64,000 nucleotides of DNA from NCBI RefSeq assembly GCF_010078385.1, contig NZ_SIJC01000004.1:124001-188000 (forward strand). Direction: 5' to 3'. The position numbers and the translations under genes were made by a program. Position 1 is the first letter of the stretch. Every line of letters begins with the position of its first letter. The DNA is from Chengkuizengella sediminis. GTDB lineage: Bacteria > Bacillota > Bacilli > Paenibacillales > KCTC-33759. The notes below the pieces were generated by a model. The model saw nothing but the letters and a program-made list of their open reading frames with translations, was not told the origin of the DNA and did no database searches. Below, piece after piece: positions 1-7,847 of this stretch.

Positions 1-1555
1 GATATTCTGACGGTGTAATATGCTCAATCTTTTCAAACTGGGTAACGAAATAATCAGGATTATTAAAACCTATCTTTTCAGCAATTTCATAGATTCTATG
101 ATCGGTTTGACGTAACAATTTCTTTGCTTCTCTAATTCTCAACTCTAATAAATACTCATTAAAATATAAGCCATATGTTTTTTTGAAGAGTTGCCCAAGG
201 TATACTGGATTCATGTAAAATCGTTCTGCAATCTTCTTCAATTTTAGATTCTCATGATAATTCTTCTCTACATATTGTTTAACTTTTTCAATCTCTCCTC
301 TTACGTTCCCTATTCTCAACTGATGAATTACAGCCCTACACTCTATAATAAAATCACTAAATAAACGATGAAGTTCATTTAATGTAAGAGGGTTATCATT
401 CCAACTAATAATAGGTTCAATCGTTTGAGTTTGCTTTACATCTCCACTCATATTATGTATTATTTCTAACAATCCATGAACACACTGCTGTATAGACGCT
501 TTCACCGCTTCCACCGCATAACATTTCATACGAAAATCCTCAAAGATTTGATTTATAATGACTCTGATTTCAGATTCATGTTGCTCTTCAACCTTCATTA
601 ATAATGATTGATATAACGGTAGATCTAGCAATGTATACTTTAATGAATGTTTTTGCACATCGTTAAATGTGACGATTTGCGTTTCATCTTTTAAATATTT
701 ATATTGCAAAACTTCTTTTGCGCTCTGATAAGATATGGATAATTCGCATAGAAGGTTTGTAGGTTTACCAATGTATATATACACGTTTATATCTTGTTCC
801 TTCATCAAAACTTGTTTCAATTTCACTGCAAATAGATTCACATCACCTTGATAATAACCTAGTTCATTATCGGTAATAATCATACCTAGCTTGCCATGAT
901 GTTCGTACAAATAAATGGGATTAGAATGATTTATTGCTCTTGAGGAGGTAACAAAAACTTGAATATTTTCTTTCATCTGCTCAACTTGGGTTGTCACATC
1001 ATCTTTCCTATGATGGATGTCGTTTACTTCAATGAAGGCATAATAATAAATTGTAGAGGGGTTCATCTGTATTTTGTTAGACCAATGTAATAGTTCATCT
1101 TCGGTAAATTCACCTCGAAACAAACCATCCATCATTTGATTATAAAGTAAATGATTATTTTTATTTATATACGTTGTTCTTTGATTGATTTTATCTCCTA
1201 GTCGTAATAATGCTCTTGTCATTTCTTCTTGATCAATCGGTTTTAAGATATAATCATGCACGTCATAACGTACTGCTTGTTTGGCATAATCAAAATCATT
1301 ATACCCACTAATGATGATAAAATTAGTTTCCATTTTCAGTTCCTTTACTTTATGAATCAACTGCAAACCATCTATGACTGGCATTCGAATATCTGTAATT
1401 ACTAAATCAGGGTTAATTTCTTGAATTAACGAGAGCGCATCCTCACCATCCTCTGCTTCATCAATTACAATATACCCGTTGCTTTCCCAGTCAATTAAAT
1501 TTCTCAATCCTTTACGAACATACATCTCATCATCTACGATCATTACAGTATACAT
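1..1555 (-). CDS. YesN-type response regulator, AraC-family DNA-binding output (3' end outside window)
   Basis: This is a two-component response regulator. Reading the complement from the ATG at 1555 gives an open frame of about 518 codons to the window edge, with no stop. It starts MYTVMIVDDE. The receiver domain has the acidic pair D8-D9, a phospho-acceptor D55 (VITDIRMP) and a later YILKPID lysine. A long middle region follows, and the visible C-terminus is an AraC-type double helix-turn-helix (KKIAERFYMNPVYLGQLFKK, then YEIAEKIGFNN...YFVTQFEK). Proteins of this layout (YesN family) usually pair with a YesM-type histidine kinase and control sugar ABC transporters. No kinase gene lies upstream here, so the partner must be beyond the left edge or elsewhere. 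Only a few C-terminal residues are missing. The identity is sure; the target is unknown. Confidence 0.93.
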   Translation of the reverse strand, partial: MYTVMIVDDEMYVRKGLRNLIDWESNGYIVIDEAEDGEDALSLIQEINPDLVITDIRMPVIDGLQLIHKVKELKMETNFIIISGYNDFDYAKQAVRYDVHDYILKPIDQEEMTRALLRLGDKINQRTTYINKNNHLLYNQMMDGLFRGEFTEDELLHWSNKIQMNPSTIYYYAFIEVNDIHHRKDDVTTQVEQMKENIQVFVTSSRAINHSNPIYLYEHHGKLGMIITDNELGYYQGDVNLFAVKLKQVLMKEQDINVYIYIGKPTNLLCELSISYQSAKEVLQYKYLKDETQIVTFNDVQKHSLKYTLLDLPLYQSLLMKVEEQHESEIRVIINQIFEDFRMKCYAVEAVKASIQQCVHGLLEIIHNMSGDVKQTQTIEPIISWNDNPLTLNELHRLFSDFIIECRAVIHQLRIGNVRGEIEKVKQYVEKNYHENLKLKKIAERFYMNPVYLGQLFKKTYGLYFNEYLLELRIREAKKLLRQTDHRIYEIAEKIGFNNPDYFVTQFEKIEHITPSEY

Positions 1556-1767
1556 GAGTGAAGTCCCCTTTCCGAGTGACTTTATCACAATAATGATAGA
1601 GTGAAAAACAAGCCTATATCATTAGTGTATTCGTTTCTAGTAGAAAGTAAAGTACACTGAATATTTGTTTTAAGTTATTTAAGTATATTGTTTAATTTTG
1701 TAAGTAATTTTATTTAGAAGAATTATCTCTAATCTCTGAATAAAGAACGATTTGGCACTCTCCTACT

Positions 1768-1806
1768 AAAAAACCTTGAAAGGCACAAGCCAATCAAGGT
1801 TTTTGT
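1768..1806 (-). terminator. Rho-independent terminator of the 1814-2248 SUKH gene
   Basis: The stem AAAACCTTGA/TCAAGGTTTT encloses a short loop and, read on the minus strand, is followed by a run of T. It lies 8 bases after the stop of the SUKH gene. Two further close copies occur at about 2354-2392 and 5618-5652. Confidence 0.8.
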
Positions 1807-1813
1807 TATTCTA

Positions 1814-2248
1814 TTAACTTAAAAAGGTTGGTAACTGAATTAACCATTCTTCAATATTATCTGCTTCTTTTTCTATGTTGTTTTCTTCATGAAAATAATA
1901 GTAAACTCCTGAGTTGGGGCATTCTTTTAAAGGGAGGCAAAAGTAATCTCCATTCCCTATACTGTAAAAAGGTATTAAATCTTCTTTCCAAAATCCCTCT
2001 TTCATTACATAATCATAAGTAAATTCAATAGTGTCATTTCCATTTGTTCTACCACTAGAAACATTTAAGATGTCCCCTGGAAAGACATATTCAGACATTA
2101 ATTCAATAAAATATTTAAATTTTTTTGGAAATTGACACCCAAACTTTTCCTCTATTTTTACCCAATCACTAGCTGAAGGAGTATCTAAATTTCCTAGTTC
2201 TTTATCTAAAATACTATCTAATAAAGTTACAACTTCATCTCTTGTCAC
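1814..2248 (-). CDS. SMI1/KNR4 (SUKH-1) family immunity protein
   Basis: This 144-aa soluble protein has the SUKH pattern: an N-terminal helix, W29 with the motif IEEKFGCQFPKKFKYFIE, a central GNGDYFCLPL strand segment and a late IEEWL helix. SUKH proteins are the commonest immunity partners of polymorphic toxins, and they bind and block very different toxin domains. The gene is the outermost recognisable member of the toxin/immunity island. No toxin gene is directly upstream; the next thing on that side is an Rhs junction scar at about 2400-2540, so it looks like an orphan immunity gene kept after its toxin was lost. It has its own terminator. The family is confident; the cognate toxin is unknown. 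Confidence 0.85.
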   Translation of the reverse strand: MTRDEVVTLLDSILDKELGNLDTPSASDWVKIEEKFGCQFPKKFKYFIELMSEYVFPGDILNVSSGRTNGNDTIEFTYDYVMKEGFWKEDLIPFYSIGNGDYFCLPLKECPNSGVYYYFHEENNIEKEADNIEEWLIQLPTFLS

Positions 2249-2349
2249 TATCTCTTCCTTCTTTTAAATCCCTTCTCCTGGTAGTATGTTTAAAATCTGA
2301 GTGATCGTAACGTGCTTAAATGTAATATAGGCTGCTATCGTCTATAATC

Positions 2350-2394
2350 TATTTTAAAAAACCTTGAAAGACCTAAGCCAGTCAAGGTTTTCTT
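2350..2394 (-). terminator. Second copy of the CCTTGA...TCAAGG terminator hairpin
   Basis: The stem AACCTTGA/TCAAGGTT is nearly the same as at 1768 and 5618, with a slightly different loop. It follows the truncated Rhs junction relic at 2400-2540, so it probably once ended the operon of that cassette. Confidence 0.65.
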
Positions 2395-2399
2395 GAAGA

Positions 2400-2540
2400 A
2401 GTATTTTTCGTCCCTATACTAGGAATAAAGTCCGCCCTGAAACTTCCAGCTTTCCTATACCAACTTTTAAACCAAAGGGATAGATATAACATAAGCGTAT
2501 TTATTCAGTGATAAGCTACTGCTGGAAGGACTTTCACCTT
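2400..2540 (-). pseudogene. Scar of an Rhs core/toxin-tip junction
   Basis: On the minus strand one frame reads SSSSLSLNKYAYV, another YIYPFGLK and another SWYRKAGSFRADFIPSIGT. These match, in order, the end of the intact Rhs core (SSLSLNKYAYV, YIDPFGLS) and the linker of the 12591-13358 cassette (SWYKKATSFGADFIPGIGT). About a dozen bases coding NGNPIS are lost, and the frame is broken at least twice. The linker stops abruptly and a terminator copy follows, so all of the toxin domain has been deleted. This is the most decayed cassette of the island. Confidence 0.75.
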
Positions 2541-2572
2541 GTACCTATCTGACTAGGGTCGCTAAATAAAAC

Positions 2573-2619
2573 TTGAAAGGCGCAAACAACCAATAATAGT
2601 TATTTTCGCCTTTCACCTC
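2573..2619 (-). terminator. Hairpin downstream of the 2687-3109 gene
   Basis: The arms GAAAGGCG and CGCCTTTC surround an AT-rich loop about 70 bases after the 2687 stop. Read on the minus strand, T-rich sequence (AAGTTTTATTT) follows. Confidence 0.6.
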
Positions 2620-2686
2620 ATTTTTCGATTTATAAGTTTATTACTTGTGGGAAACGTTTAGGTCCAGTTATTATAACATTAAATAC

Positions 2687-3109
2687 TTATAAAATATTTG
2701 GCATATAAGAACTGAGACTTACCACTTTATTTCTGATTCGTTCACTATTTACAATTAAATCCCCATTTGCGTTAACCTGATTTTTAAGATTCGTTTCAAT
2801 CGTTTTACAATCAACACTGATTGGAATCTTTTTATTAAAAATAAAGTAAGAGTATAGTAAATCAATAGATTCCTCAAAGTTCTCTTCTATTAAAGATAAC
2901 ACAAGGCTTTCAAATTTAATTGGATTAATTCTACTCTTATTTTTTTCCATCCAATGCATTAGCTGTGTAATAACTAAAATCCTATCATGGGAATCCCTGT
3001 AAGTGTTATCTGGTATTCTAAATGACTCTTCACCTAATAATGCTTTCCTAATTTTTCCTTCATCAAACCATTGTTGTATTCTATCATTTTCCAAGATATC
3101 ACCTATCAA
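2687..3109 (-). CDS. Uncharacterised 140-aa protein, possible orphan immunity protein
   Basis: I do not recognise this family. The product is a soluble, mainly helical, mildly acidic protein starting MIGDILENDRIQQWFDEG, with several charged helices and no signal peptide, membrane segment or cysteine motif. It lies inside the toxin/immunity island between an Rhs junction scar and a 600-base remnant region. It is transcribed like the other cassettes and has its own hairpin terminator. Size and position fit an immunity protein left behind after its toxin was deleted, but this is inference from context. The codon pattern and intact frame indicate a real gene. Confidence 0.6.
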   Translation of the reverse strand: MIGDILENDRIQQWFDEGKIRKALLGEESFRIPDNTYRDSHDRILVITQLMHWMEKNKSRINPIKFESLVLSLIEENFEESIDLLYSYFIFNKKIPISVDCKTIETNLKNQVNANGDLIVNSERIRNKVVSLSSYMPNIL

Positions 3110-3483
3110 AATTTATTATACTTTTTATTACTCCATTATAAAAATAAGGCTAAAAAACCTATTGAACATAGATAGTGCGAAAATATTATAGAATTAATCA
3201 TTGAAAAAGAAAATCATTTGAAGCAAAAGCAACGTATATGAATCATTAATTAAATTATGGAGAGAAGATGATTAAGATTTAAGGGAGAGGGCTATATGTA
3301 TCGCTTTATATCCTTATTTATCATAGTTATATATGTTTTTTAAAGTAAAAAACATGAAAAAAGATATATAACTTATGTTATTTATTAGGTTTATCGGAAT
3401 AATAACAGCTAACCAGGCATCTTTAAAAGACAACAAGTTTGCATGATTGCCTTTTATATAGTCAACCACCACATTTATTAAAT
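3110..3483. other. AT-rich remnant stretch with a tiny possible ORF
   Basis: No normal gene is visible. On the plus strand a good RBS (AAGGGAGAGG) precedes a 15-codon ORF at 3296-3343 for a very hydrophobic peptide (MYRFISLFIIVIYVF). A short ATGTTTTTT/AAAAAACAT inverted repeat follows immediately. Other plus-strand fragments are interrupted by stops. It could be a decayed gene end or a very small membrane peptide. Confidence 0.3.
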
Positions 3484-3705
3484 TTATCTCAAAGATAAGA
3501 ATATAGCATTCTCCATACTAGGATCCTTCTTAAACTCATATGCATAATATTTTTTAGGTACAATTTAAGGTATAAGCGAATCAATACTATACGATATCTT
3601 TTTAGGAATATCTACTCTATCAGTTGTAGTGTATGATTCAGTTCCGGTTTTGATACTACCATTATTAGTTACATAAACCTCTGGGCGGAAAAGAAATCGC
3701 ACAAG
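3484..3705 (-). pseudogene. Remnant of an unrecognised gene with an in-frame stop
   Basis: On the minus strand one frame reads LVRFLFRPEVYVTNNGS and continues through KTGTESYTTTDRVDIP. It has one TAA after SIDSLIP, continues in the same frame as IVPKKYYAYEFKKDPSM, and ends at a second TAA. That is about 73 codons with a single internal stop and good amino-acid composition. No start codon with an RBS is seen, so it is probably the 3' end of a truncated gene. Being just downstream of the HEPN-motif gene and in the same direction, it may be a tip or immunity remnant. The family is unknown. Confidence 0.45.
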
Positions 3706-3734
3706 AAGCTTGAATATAAATTTTGTGGATTATT

Positions 3735-4754
3735 TCACGATTTTTTATTTACTAAAGAATATTTAAAATCAAGGTAATTCATGTTTCGTTTTGAAAGTTG
3801 TTGTATTGTTGATATTAACACTGATTGTGCCATTAAAATTACATCAATATATTCACTCATATAATGTTCAAACTCTTCTGCGGCATCAAATATATTATAC
3901 TTACCGGGAAAATTTAGGCTACCATGAATGAATTTTGATCTATAATCGTACATTCTCTTAAATAATTTTTTGTAATCATTCTGAGTTCCAAGGAAGACTT
4001 GTGTCTTCTCTATCAATTGTTCTTTGATACCATTATTGCTTGAACAATAAAGTGCTTCTAATCCAATCATTGAATAAAATAAGTCCATTCCTTCATTATT
4101 TGATTCATCACTAGAACCAAATAGATAAGAAAGTGCTGTTAACGCTCTTTCAATTGGAGTACCACCAACACCATCAAGAAATCCTTTTTTTTCACCCAAC
4201 CATTCCCATACAGACCTTATTTCAAGTTCTTCAAGCAGTGGCCATTTAGTTTTTTTTGTAAAATAGTATACTTCCTCTAGTAAACTAATCATCATATTTG
4301 TAATTTTATATTTTTCTTTATCTATGAAAGTCAAACCGTAATTCACTTCTATTGACCCTACTTTTGCAATGTTTATACAAATAATAAAATCATACATTCT
4401 CTTAATAAAATGATCCACAGTAAGTCCTGTAAAAAGTTCTGAAGATGTGCTCAATTCTTCTTTTCCATCAATTGGAGTATTACTCACCTCAAGGTTAGCT
4501 TGAGCTATTATGTAGATATGATTTCTCAGTGTTTTTTTTTCTATTAATTTTATTCGCTCATCTTCATTATCTAGTATTTGAAACTCAACAATAATCTCAT
4601 GAGATTTTAAAAACTCTGACTGTATTGGAAATACTACAGGTGCACTTACTAATTCATCAACTACCTTTATAGTTCTTTCAAAAGAATCTTTTACATTTTG
4701 AAACGGGAGTAAAATAGGAAGTAACACTTCAACTTGATGAATTTTTGTAAGCAC
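3735..4754 (-). CDS. Large protein with C-terminal HEPN-like RNase motif
   Basis: The product is about 339 aa. The start chosen is GTG at 4754, because the RBS GGAGGTG lies 6 bases ahead; an upstream TTG at 4769 falls before that RBS. The C-terminal third is helical and contains RSKFIHG, an Rx4H arrangement that is the active-site signature of HEPN ribonucleases. It is preceded by the helix SMIGLEALYCSS typical of ApeA-like HEPN domains. The N-terminal part is beta-rich and unassigned. HEPN proteins act in toxin-antitoxin, abortive infection and tRNA or mRNA cleavage systems. The gene stands alone between toxin/immunity remnants, so it could be a defence gene parked in the island. The HEPN call rests on the motif and helix context only. 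Confidence 0.6.
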   Translation of the reverse strand: MLTKIHQVEVLLPILLPFQNVKDSFERTIKVVDELVSAPVVFPIQSEFLKSHEIIVEFQILDNEDERIKLIEKKTLRNHIYIIAQANLEVSNTPIDGKEELSTSSELFTGLTVDHFIKRMYDFIICINIAKVGSIEVNYGLTFIDKEKYKITNMMISLLEEVYYFTKKTKWPLLEELEIRSVWEWLGEKKGFLDGVGGTPIERALTALSYLFGSSDESNNEGMDLFYSMIGLEALYCSSNNGIKEQLIEKTQVFLGTQNDYKKLFKRMYDYRSKFIHGSLNFPGKYNIFDAAEEFEHYMSEYIDVILMAQSVLISTIQQLSKRNMNYLDFKYSLVNKKS

Positions 4755-4950
4755 AACATGCACCTCCAAAAGTTGTTTCTAAGTACCATCGTCTTATCAT
4801 ATTGTAATGATTTTTCTTTACATTAAATAACATCTTTATCTATTAAATTCCTTTATGTATATAATTTGATCCCAATTATATCAAACTAAGATGTGATTGT
4901 CATGAAATATGTCTAAATAAGTTCTTATTCTATATCATCATAAGCATCAC

Positions 4951-5420
4951 CTAATGATGTAAACTATCTTTTAACCAATACCAATACTCCCCTTTATAAT
5001 CAACAAGTTTCTGCAATAACTCCATAAATGATAAAGCAATAATCTGAGATTCTCCTACAACACCATGTCTATCAAAAAAACTATCGTAGCATTTCCCTAA
5101 CCGTTCAGATGCTAGGTCTATTGATAAATAATCACTGTCACTATTACCTGTATCCGCAATAATATACCAGTTCGATGAAATATCTTCTTCGCATCTATCA
5201 CCCACTATTAATGGATTAGCTAAAACAAATTCTTATGGAGATACTATATTAATATGATAGTCAGCGTTCTTAAATAATTCAACCCCTCCACACAACTCAA
5301 AAAACTCTGTTATATCATTTGGCAAACTTAATTCTCTTTCAATAAAAAGAAGTCCACTTGGAGGATGTACCACACAAGTACTAAATTTTTAATTTTTTCT
5401 AGCAAACCTTTTATATACAT
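4951..5420 (-). pseudogene. Broken SUKH-family (SMI1/KNR4) immunity gene
   Basis: Reading from ATG at 5420 gives MYIKGLLEKIKN. A frame change leads into CVVHPPSGLLFIERELSLP and then DITEFFELCGGVELF. An in-frame TAA after INIVSP follows, and then the long open remainder (EFVLANPLIVGD, YIIADTGNSDSDYLSIDLA, to a stop at 4951). Together these make one SUKH protein of about 155 residues, disabled by one frameshift and one nonsense codon. The part after 5205 is still open (84 codons from a GTG) but lacks the N-terminal half. Its start overlaps the end of the toxin-tip relic at 5389-5590 by about 32 bases, which is the usual toxin/immunity arrangement. Confidence 0.8.
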
Positions 5421-5590
5421 TTATACTACTCCCTATAATTATATTGTTTAAAGCTCTATAATAATCTTGTCGTGATGACTTAGGAACATTTGCTGCATCA
5501 AACATTCTTTCACTTAATGATCGTATCTCTTGAGGAGTAATATTAATCCAATCAATTCTACCTCCAATCTTTTTACCTATTTATTTCTGT
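5389..5590 (-). pseudogene. C-terminal relic of a polymorphic toxin tip
   Basis: The minus strand codes GKKIGGRIDWINITPQEIR, then SLSERMFDAANVPKSSRQ and YYRALNNIIIG, ending in a TAA at 5389. The pattern IDW-[IN]-TP-EIR-LSE-MFDAA-VP-R-YY resembles the extreme C-termini of several Bacillus polymorphic (LXG/Rhs) nuclease toxins, as I recall them. A stop lies upstream in the same frame, and no Rhs core is attached. The stop overlaps the start of the broken SUKH gene, so toxin tip and immunity gene decayed as a pair. Confidence 0.6.
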
Positions 5591-5617
5591 AATTCCATCC
5601 ACAACCTTTTTTATTAT

Positions 5618-5652
5618 AGAAAAACCTTGAAAGGCATAGCCAATCAAGGTCA
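5618..5652 (-). terminator. Third copy of the CCTTGA...TCAAGG terminator
   Basis: The stem AACCTTGA/TCAAGGT lies 15 bases after the stop of the 5666-6064 SUKH gene, with a T run on the minus strand. The loop GGCATAGCCAA is close to that of the copy at 1768. Confidence 0.75.
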
Positions 5653-5665
5653 AAAATGCATATTT

Positions 5666-6064
5666 TTATTCTTTATTTAAATAGCTAAGAAACTCTTCGA
5701 AATTATTACCACAAACCTGTACTTCTCTTAAATCCATTCCGATGAAAGGAACATTTACAAATGATTTATTTTCACTTCTAATACAATATGCTGTATCCCC
5801 ACCATCAGATCCAATTATTAATAGACCTGGAGCAAATTCTTCAACCCCATATGCTTCATTAAGTTCTATTATATCTTCTACTTTCCACATTACTAGATAA
5901 GATTCACCAATTGAACCCTCTCCACCATTTGAATTTAATAAAAATTCATAATATTCTTGCGGAAACTTAATTCTAAGTTGTTCTTCAACTTTCTTAATAT
6001 TTATGTCTAATACAGGTTCATTAAGTTCAAGTTGGCTTAATATAGATTTTATTTGCTCATCCAT
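5666..6064 (-). CDS. SMI1/KNR4 (SUKH-1) family immunity protein
   Basis: This 132-aa SUKH protein is typical: the N-terminal LNEPVLDINIKKVEEQL helix, FPQEYYEFLLNSNGGEG (the family's P-x-YxxFL...NGG signature), the core LLIIGSDGGDTAYCI and a final FEEFLSYL helix. It follows the broken HNH-nuclease tip at 6093-6493 by about 30 bases in the same direction, so it is most likely that toxin's immunity gene. SUKH proteins are known partners of HNH-type toxin tips. It is intact although the toxin is dead, which is common for displaced cassettes, since immunity is still useful against sister cells carrying the toxin. It shares no close identity with the 1814-2248 protein beyond the fold pattern. Confidence 0.9.
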   Translation of the reverse strand: MDEQIKSILSQLELNEPVLDINIKKVEEQLRIKFPQEYYEFLLNSNGGEGSIGESYLVMWKVEDIIELNEAYGVEEFAPGLLIIGSDGGDTAYCIRSENKSFVNVPFIGMDLREVQVCGNNFEEFLSYLNKE

Positions 6065-6092
6065 ATTTATCTCCCATTACAATTGATTTTAG

Positions 6093-6493
6093 TTACTTCT
6101 TAAGATTACGCATAAGATTATTCCAACAATTGGTATATTGAGCATGCTCTTTTGGTGTCAATGGTATTTTATTCACTTTATTTGTAGGACTTCCACCAAA
6201 TTTCACTGGATGAATTTCATGAATTTGTTTACCTTTTAGTGATGAATCTGCTCTATTAGCATTATTAGCTGCTTTTCTTGCATCTTGATATTCTTTTCCT
6301 TCAAGTAATCTAAATGGTCCCTCAGGCTTTGGTCCATCTTTTGGATTTCCATCCCAATTCGGTACTGAAAATTCCCTTTGCTTTACATTTTTGCTCTTCC
6401 TATCAGACGCAAAGTACTGTAAATCTAATTTTACCTATACGAACCACTTTCTACTGTTTCCTTAACAGAAGCCTCAATCTTCTCTGCATAACC
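6093..6493 (-). pseudogene. Rhs toxin tip relic: HNH-type nuclease
   Basis: The minus-strand frame reads GYAEKIEASVKETVESGSY, then shifts by one base to VKLDLQYFASDRKSKNVKQ. From there it is open through NWDGNPKDGPKPEGPFRLLE, RKAANNANRADSS, LKGKQIHEIHPVKFGGSPTN and PLTPKEHAQYTNCWNNLMR to TAA at 6093. The segment IHEIHPVKFGG...N...LTPKEH is an HNH-like nuclease core: paired H, an intervening N and a final H in the beta-beta-alpha-metal fold. LDLQYFAS is a common spacer just before such tips. One indel separates spacer and upstream part, and the Rhs core is missing. It cannot be made as a normal Rhs fusion. Its SUKH partner at 5666 is intact. Confidence 0.8.
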
Positions 6494-6504
6494 CTTGATT
6501 AAAG

Positions 6505-6541
6505 ATGAAAGTAACATCCCAAAAAGAGGATGATACTTTGT
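6505..6541. terminator. Repeated hairpin AAAGTA-CATCC/GGATG-TACTTT (copy 1)
   Basis: The stem has one mismatch and a short A/G-rich loop. The whole block, including the preceding CTTGATTAAAGATG, is repeated at 9012-9057. It separates the HNH relic from the next immunity relic. The T run is on the plus side, so it may work in either direction or be part of a repeated module border. Confidence 0.5.
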
Positions 6542-6661
6542 AAAAAACTATTTGATTGAATTAGTAGTATATGACAATCAGGGTTTTAAACTTCATTTAG
6601 CACTATTTAAAAACTTCAAGTATCCGTTATTGAGACGAAAATTCAATCAAGACCAGAATAA

Positions 6662-6914
6662 TTAATCTATGCTAATCAGCCTTTTACCAATTAAATCTTC
6701 TGCCGTATATTCACCCGGTTCAAGATTTAAGGTTATTTTTTTCCATGGGATTTTTGTATTCCATAAAAACCACATTTTTAACGAAATATCTTTCATTTCT
6801 TTCTTCCTCTTCAACCAATACGTTACTGTTTAATTCTCCTTGTTTTCTTCCAGTAATGATGACTACATTAGTACTTTTTAAGAACATTGACTTTTCAACA
6901 TTAATTGAAAACAT
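6662..6914 (-). pseudogene. Frameshifted immunity gene of the zincin-tip relic
   Basis: From ATG at 6914 (RBS GGTGG 8 bases ahead) the frame reads MFSINVEKSMFLKSTNVV, then IITGRKQGELNSNVL, up to VVFMEYKNP. A shift of one base continues as WKKITLNLEPGEYTAEDLIG and KRLISID, ending in TAA at 6662. Without the shift the protein ends prematurely at 64 codons. The restored product would be about 84 residues, beta-rich and of no family I recognise. It starts 16 bases after the stop of the zincin-like toxin relic, so it is taken as that toxin's immunity gene. Both are broken. Confidence 0.6.
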
Positions 6915-6930
6915 TTATTCACCACCTAAA

Positions 6931-7745
6931 TTAATCTTTAAGCAAATCTCTATATTGTATTAACTGCTGTATTGTTTCACGCGTCTCTTGATTAGGAATA
7001 CCATATTGTTTTCTATAATTAATCAACTTTTCCTTGGCCTCAATTTCCATTCAACTATATTTGATCCATTTGCTCTATCGGTTCTATATTGTGTAGTGTG
7101 AATAAATTCTTCAAATACAGCGGAAGTTGAAGGATTAGGTCTAAATGCTATTGTATTAGAATCTAATGTAGAAGCCTCAACTCCATGATAATTAAGGAGA
7201 GGTAGTGCTTCATCTTCTTTTACAATTAGTCCACCTTGCTTTTCAAATGCAGATTTCATCCTATTGAATTTAACAGAATCCATTGGAGTGCCAGAGTTAC
7301 TATTAATTCTATTAAGATTATTATCCATACCTACATTATTATTCTTAACTTTTTTTGCAATTTCTCCAACTTTGGAAACTTATTTTATCTTTGCAACAGG
7401 TACAATATTACCACCTATTAGCGATCCAATCATATTTGATCTTTTATTCCCATCGGCTTCCTTAAAAGTTTGATAAGCCTGTTCACCACTATTGTAAGCA
7501 GCTTTACCGGTTTGGATCAGATGTAAGGCAGCATAACCGATATTTTTACCTGTCTCTATAGGATGCGACGCTGCATCCCAAAGTCCTTCAGCGGTAGACC
7601 AAATCCCTTCACCTACACCCACAATTGCATTTTCAGCTATTGAAAAGAATCCAACACCATTACTATCTCGACTTAAACCAGACGGATCAATATAACTTAT
7701 CGGATTTCCATTGACATAAGCATATTTGTTCAGGGAAAAGTTGTT
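6931..7745 (-). pseudogene. Displaced Rhs tip relic: zincin-like metallopeptidase toxin
   Basis: This reads from the Rhs terminal core (SLNKYAYVNGNPISYIDPSG) through the same linker as the intact Rhs (GVGEGIWSTAEGLWDAASHP and IQTGKAAYNSGEQAY) to VAKIK. There a TAA replaces the CAA of the sister cassette (VAKIKQVS). It then continues in frame to the toxin domain, ...STSAVFEEFIHTTQYRTDRA. A one-base shift leads into MEIEAKEKLINYRKQYGIPN and a stop at 6931. EEFIHTTQYR followed by IEAKEKLI matches the helix pair of zincin-like metallopeptidase toxin tips, where an E-x-x-H variant replaces HExxH. One nonsense codon and one frameshift inactivate it. The open 101-codon piece at 7023-7328 is only part of this relic. 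Confidence 0.8.
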
Positions 7746-7803
7746 GTTCCATCATTAATTGATTACTGTTGGATTTTCTTGAAACACTAATAGCCACTTC
7801 CAT

Positions 7804-7838
7804 ATAAAAACTTGCCTACCAATAAGATAAGCAAGTTC
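7804..7838 (-). terminator. Terminator of the zinc-ribbon immunity gene
   Basis: The inverted repeat AACTTGC...GCAAGTT lies 10 bases beyond the 7848 stop. On the minus strand it is followed by TTTTTAT. Confidence 0.75.
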
Positions 7839-7847
7839 ATCAGATTT

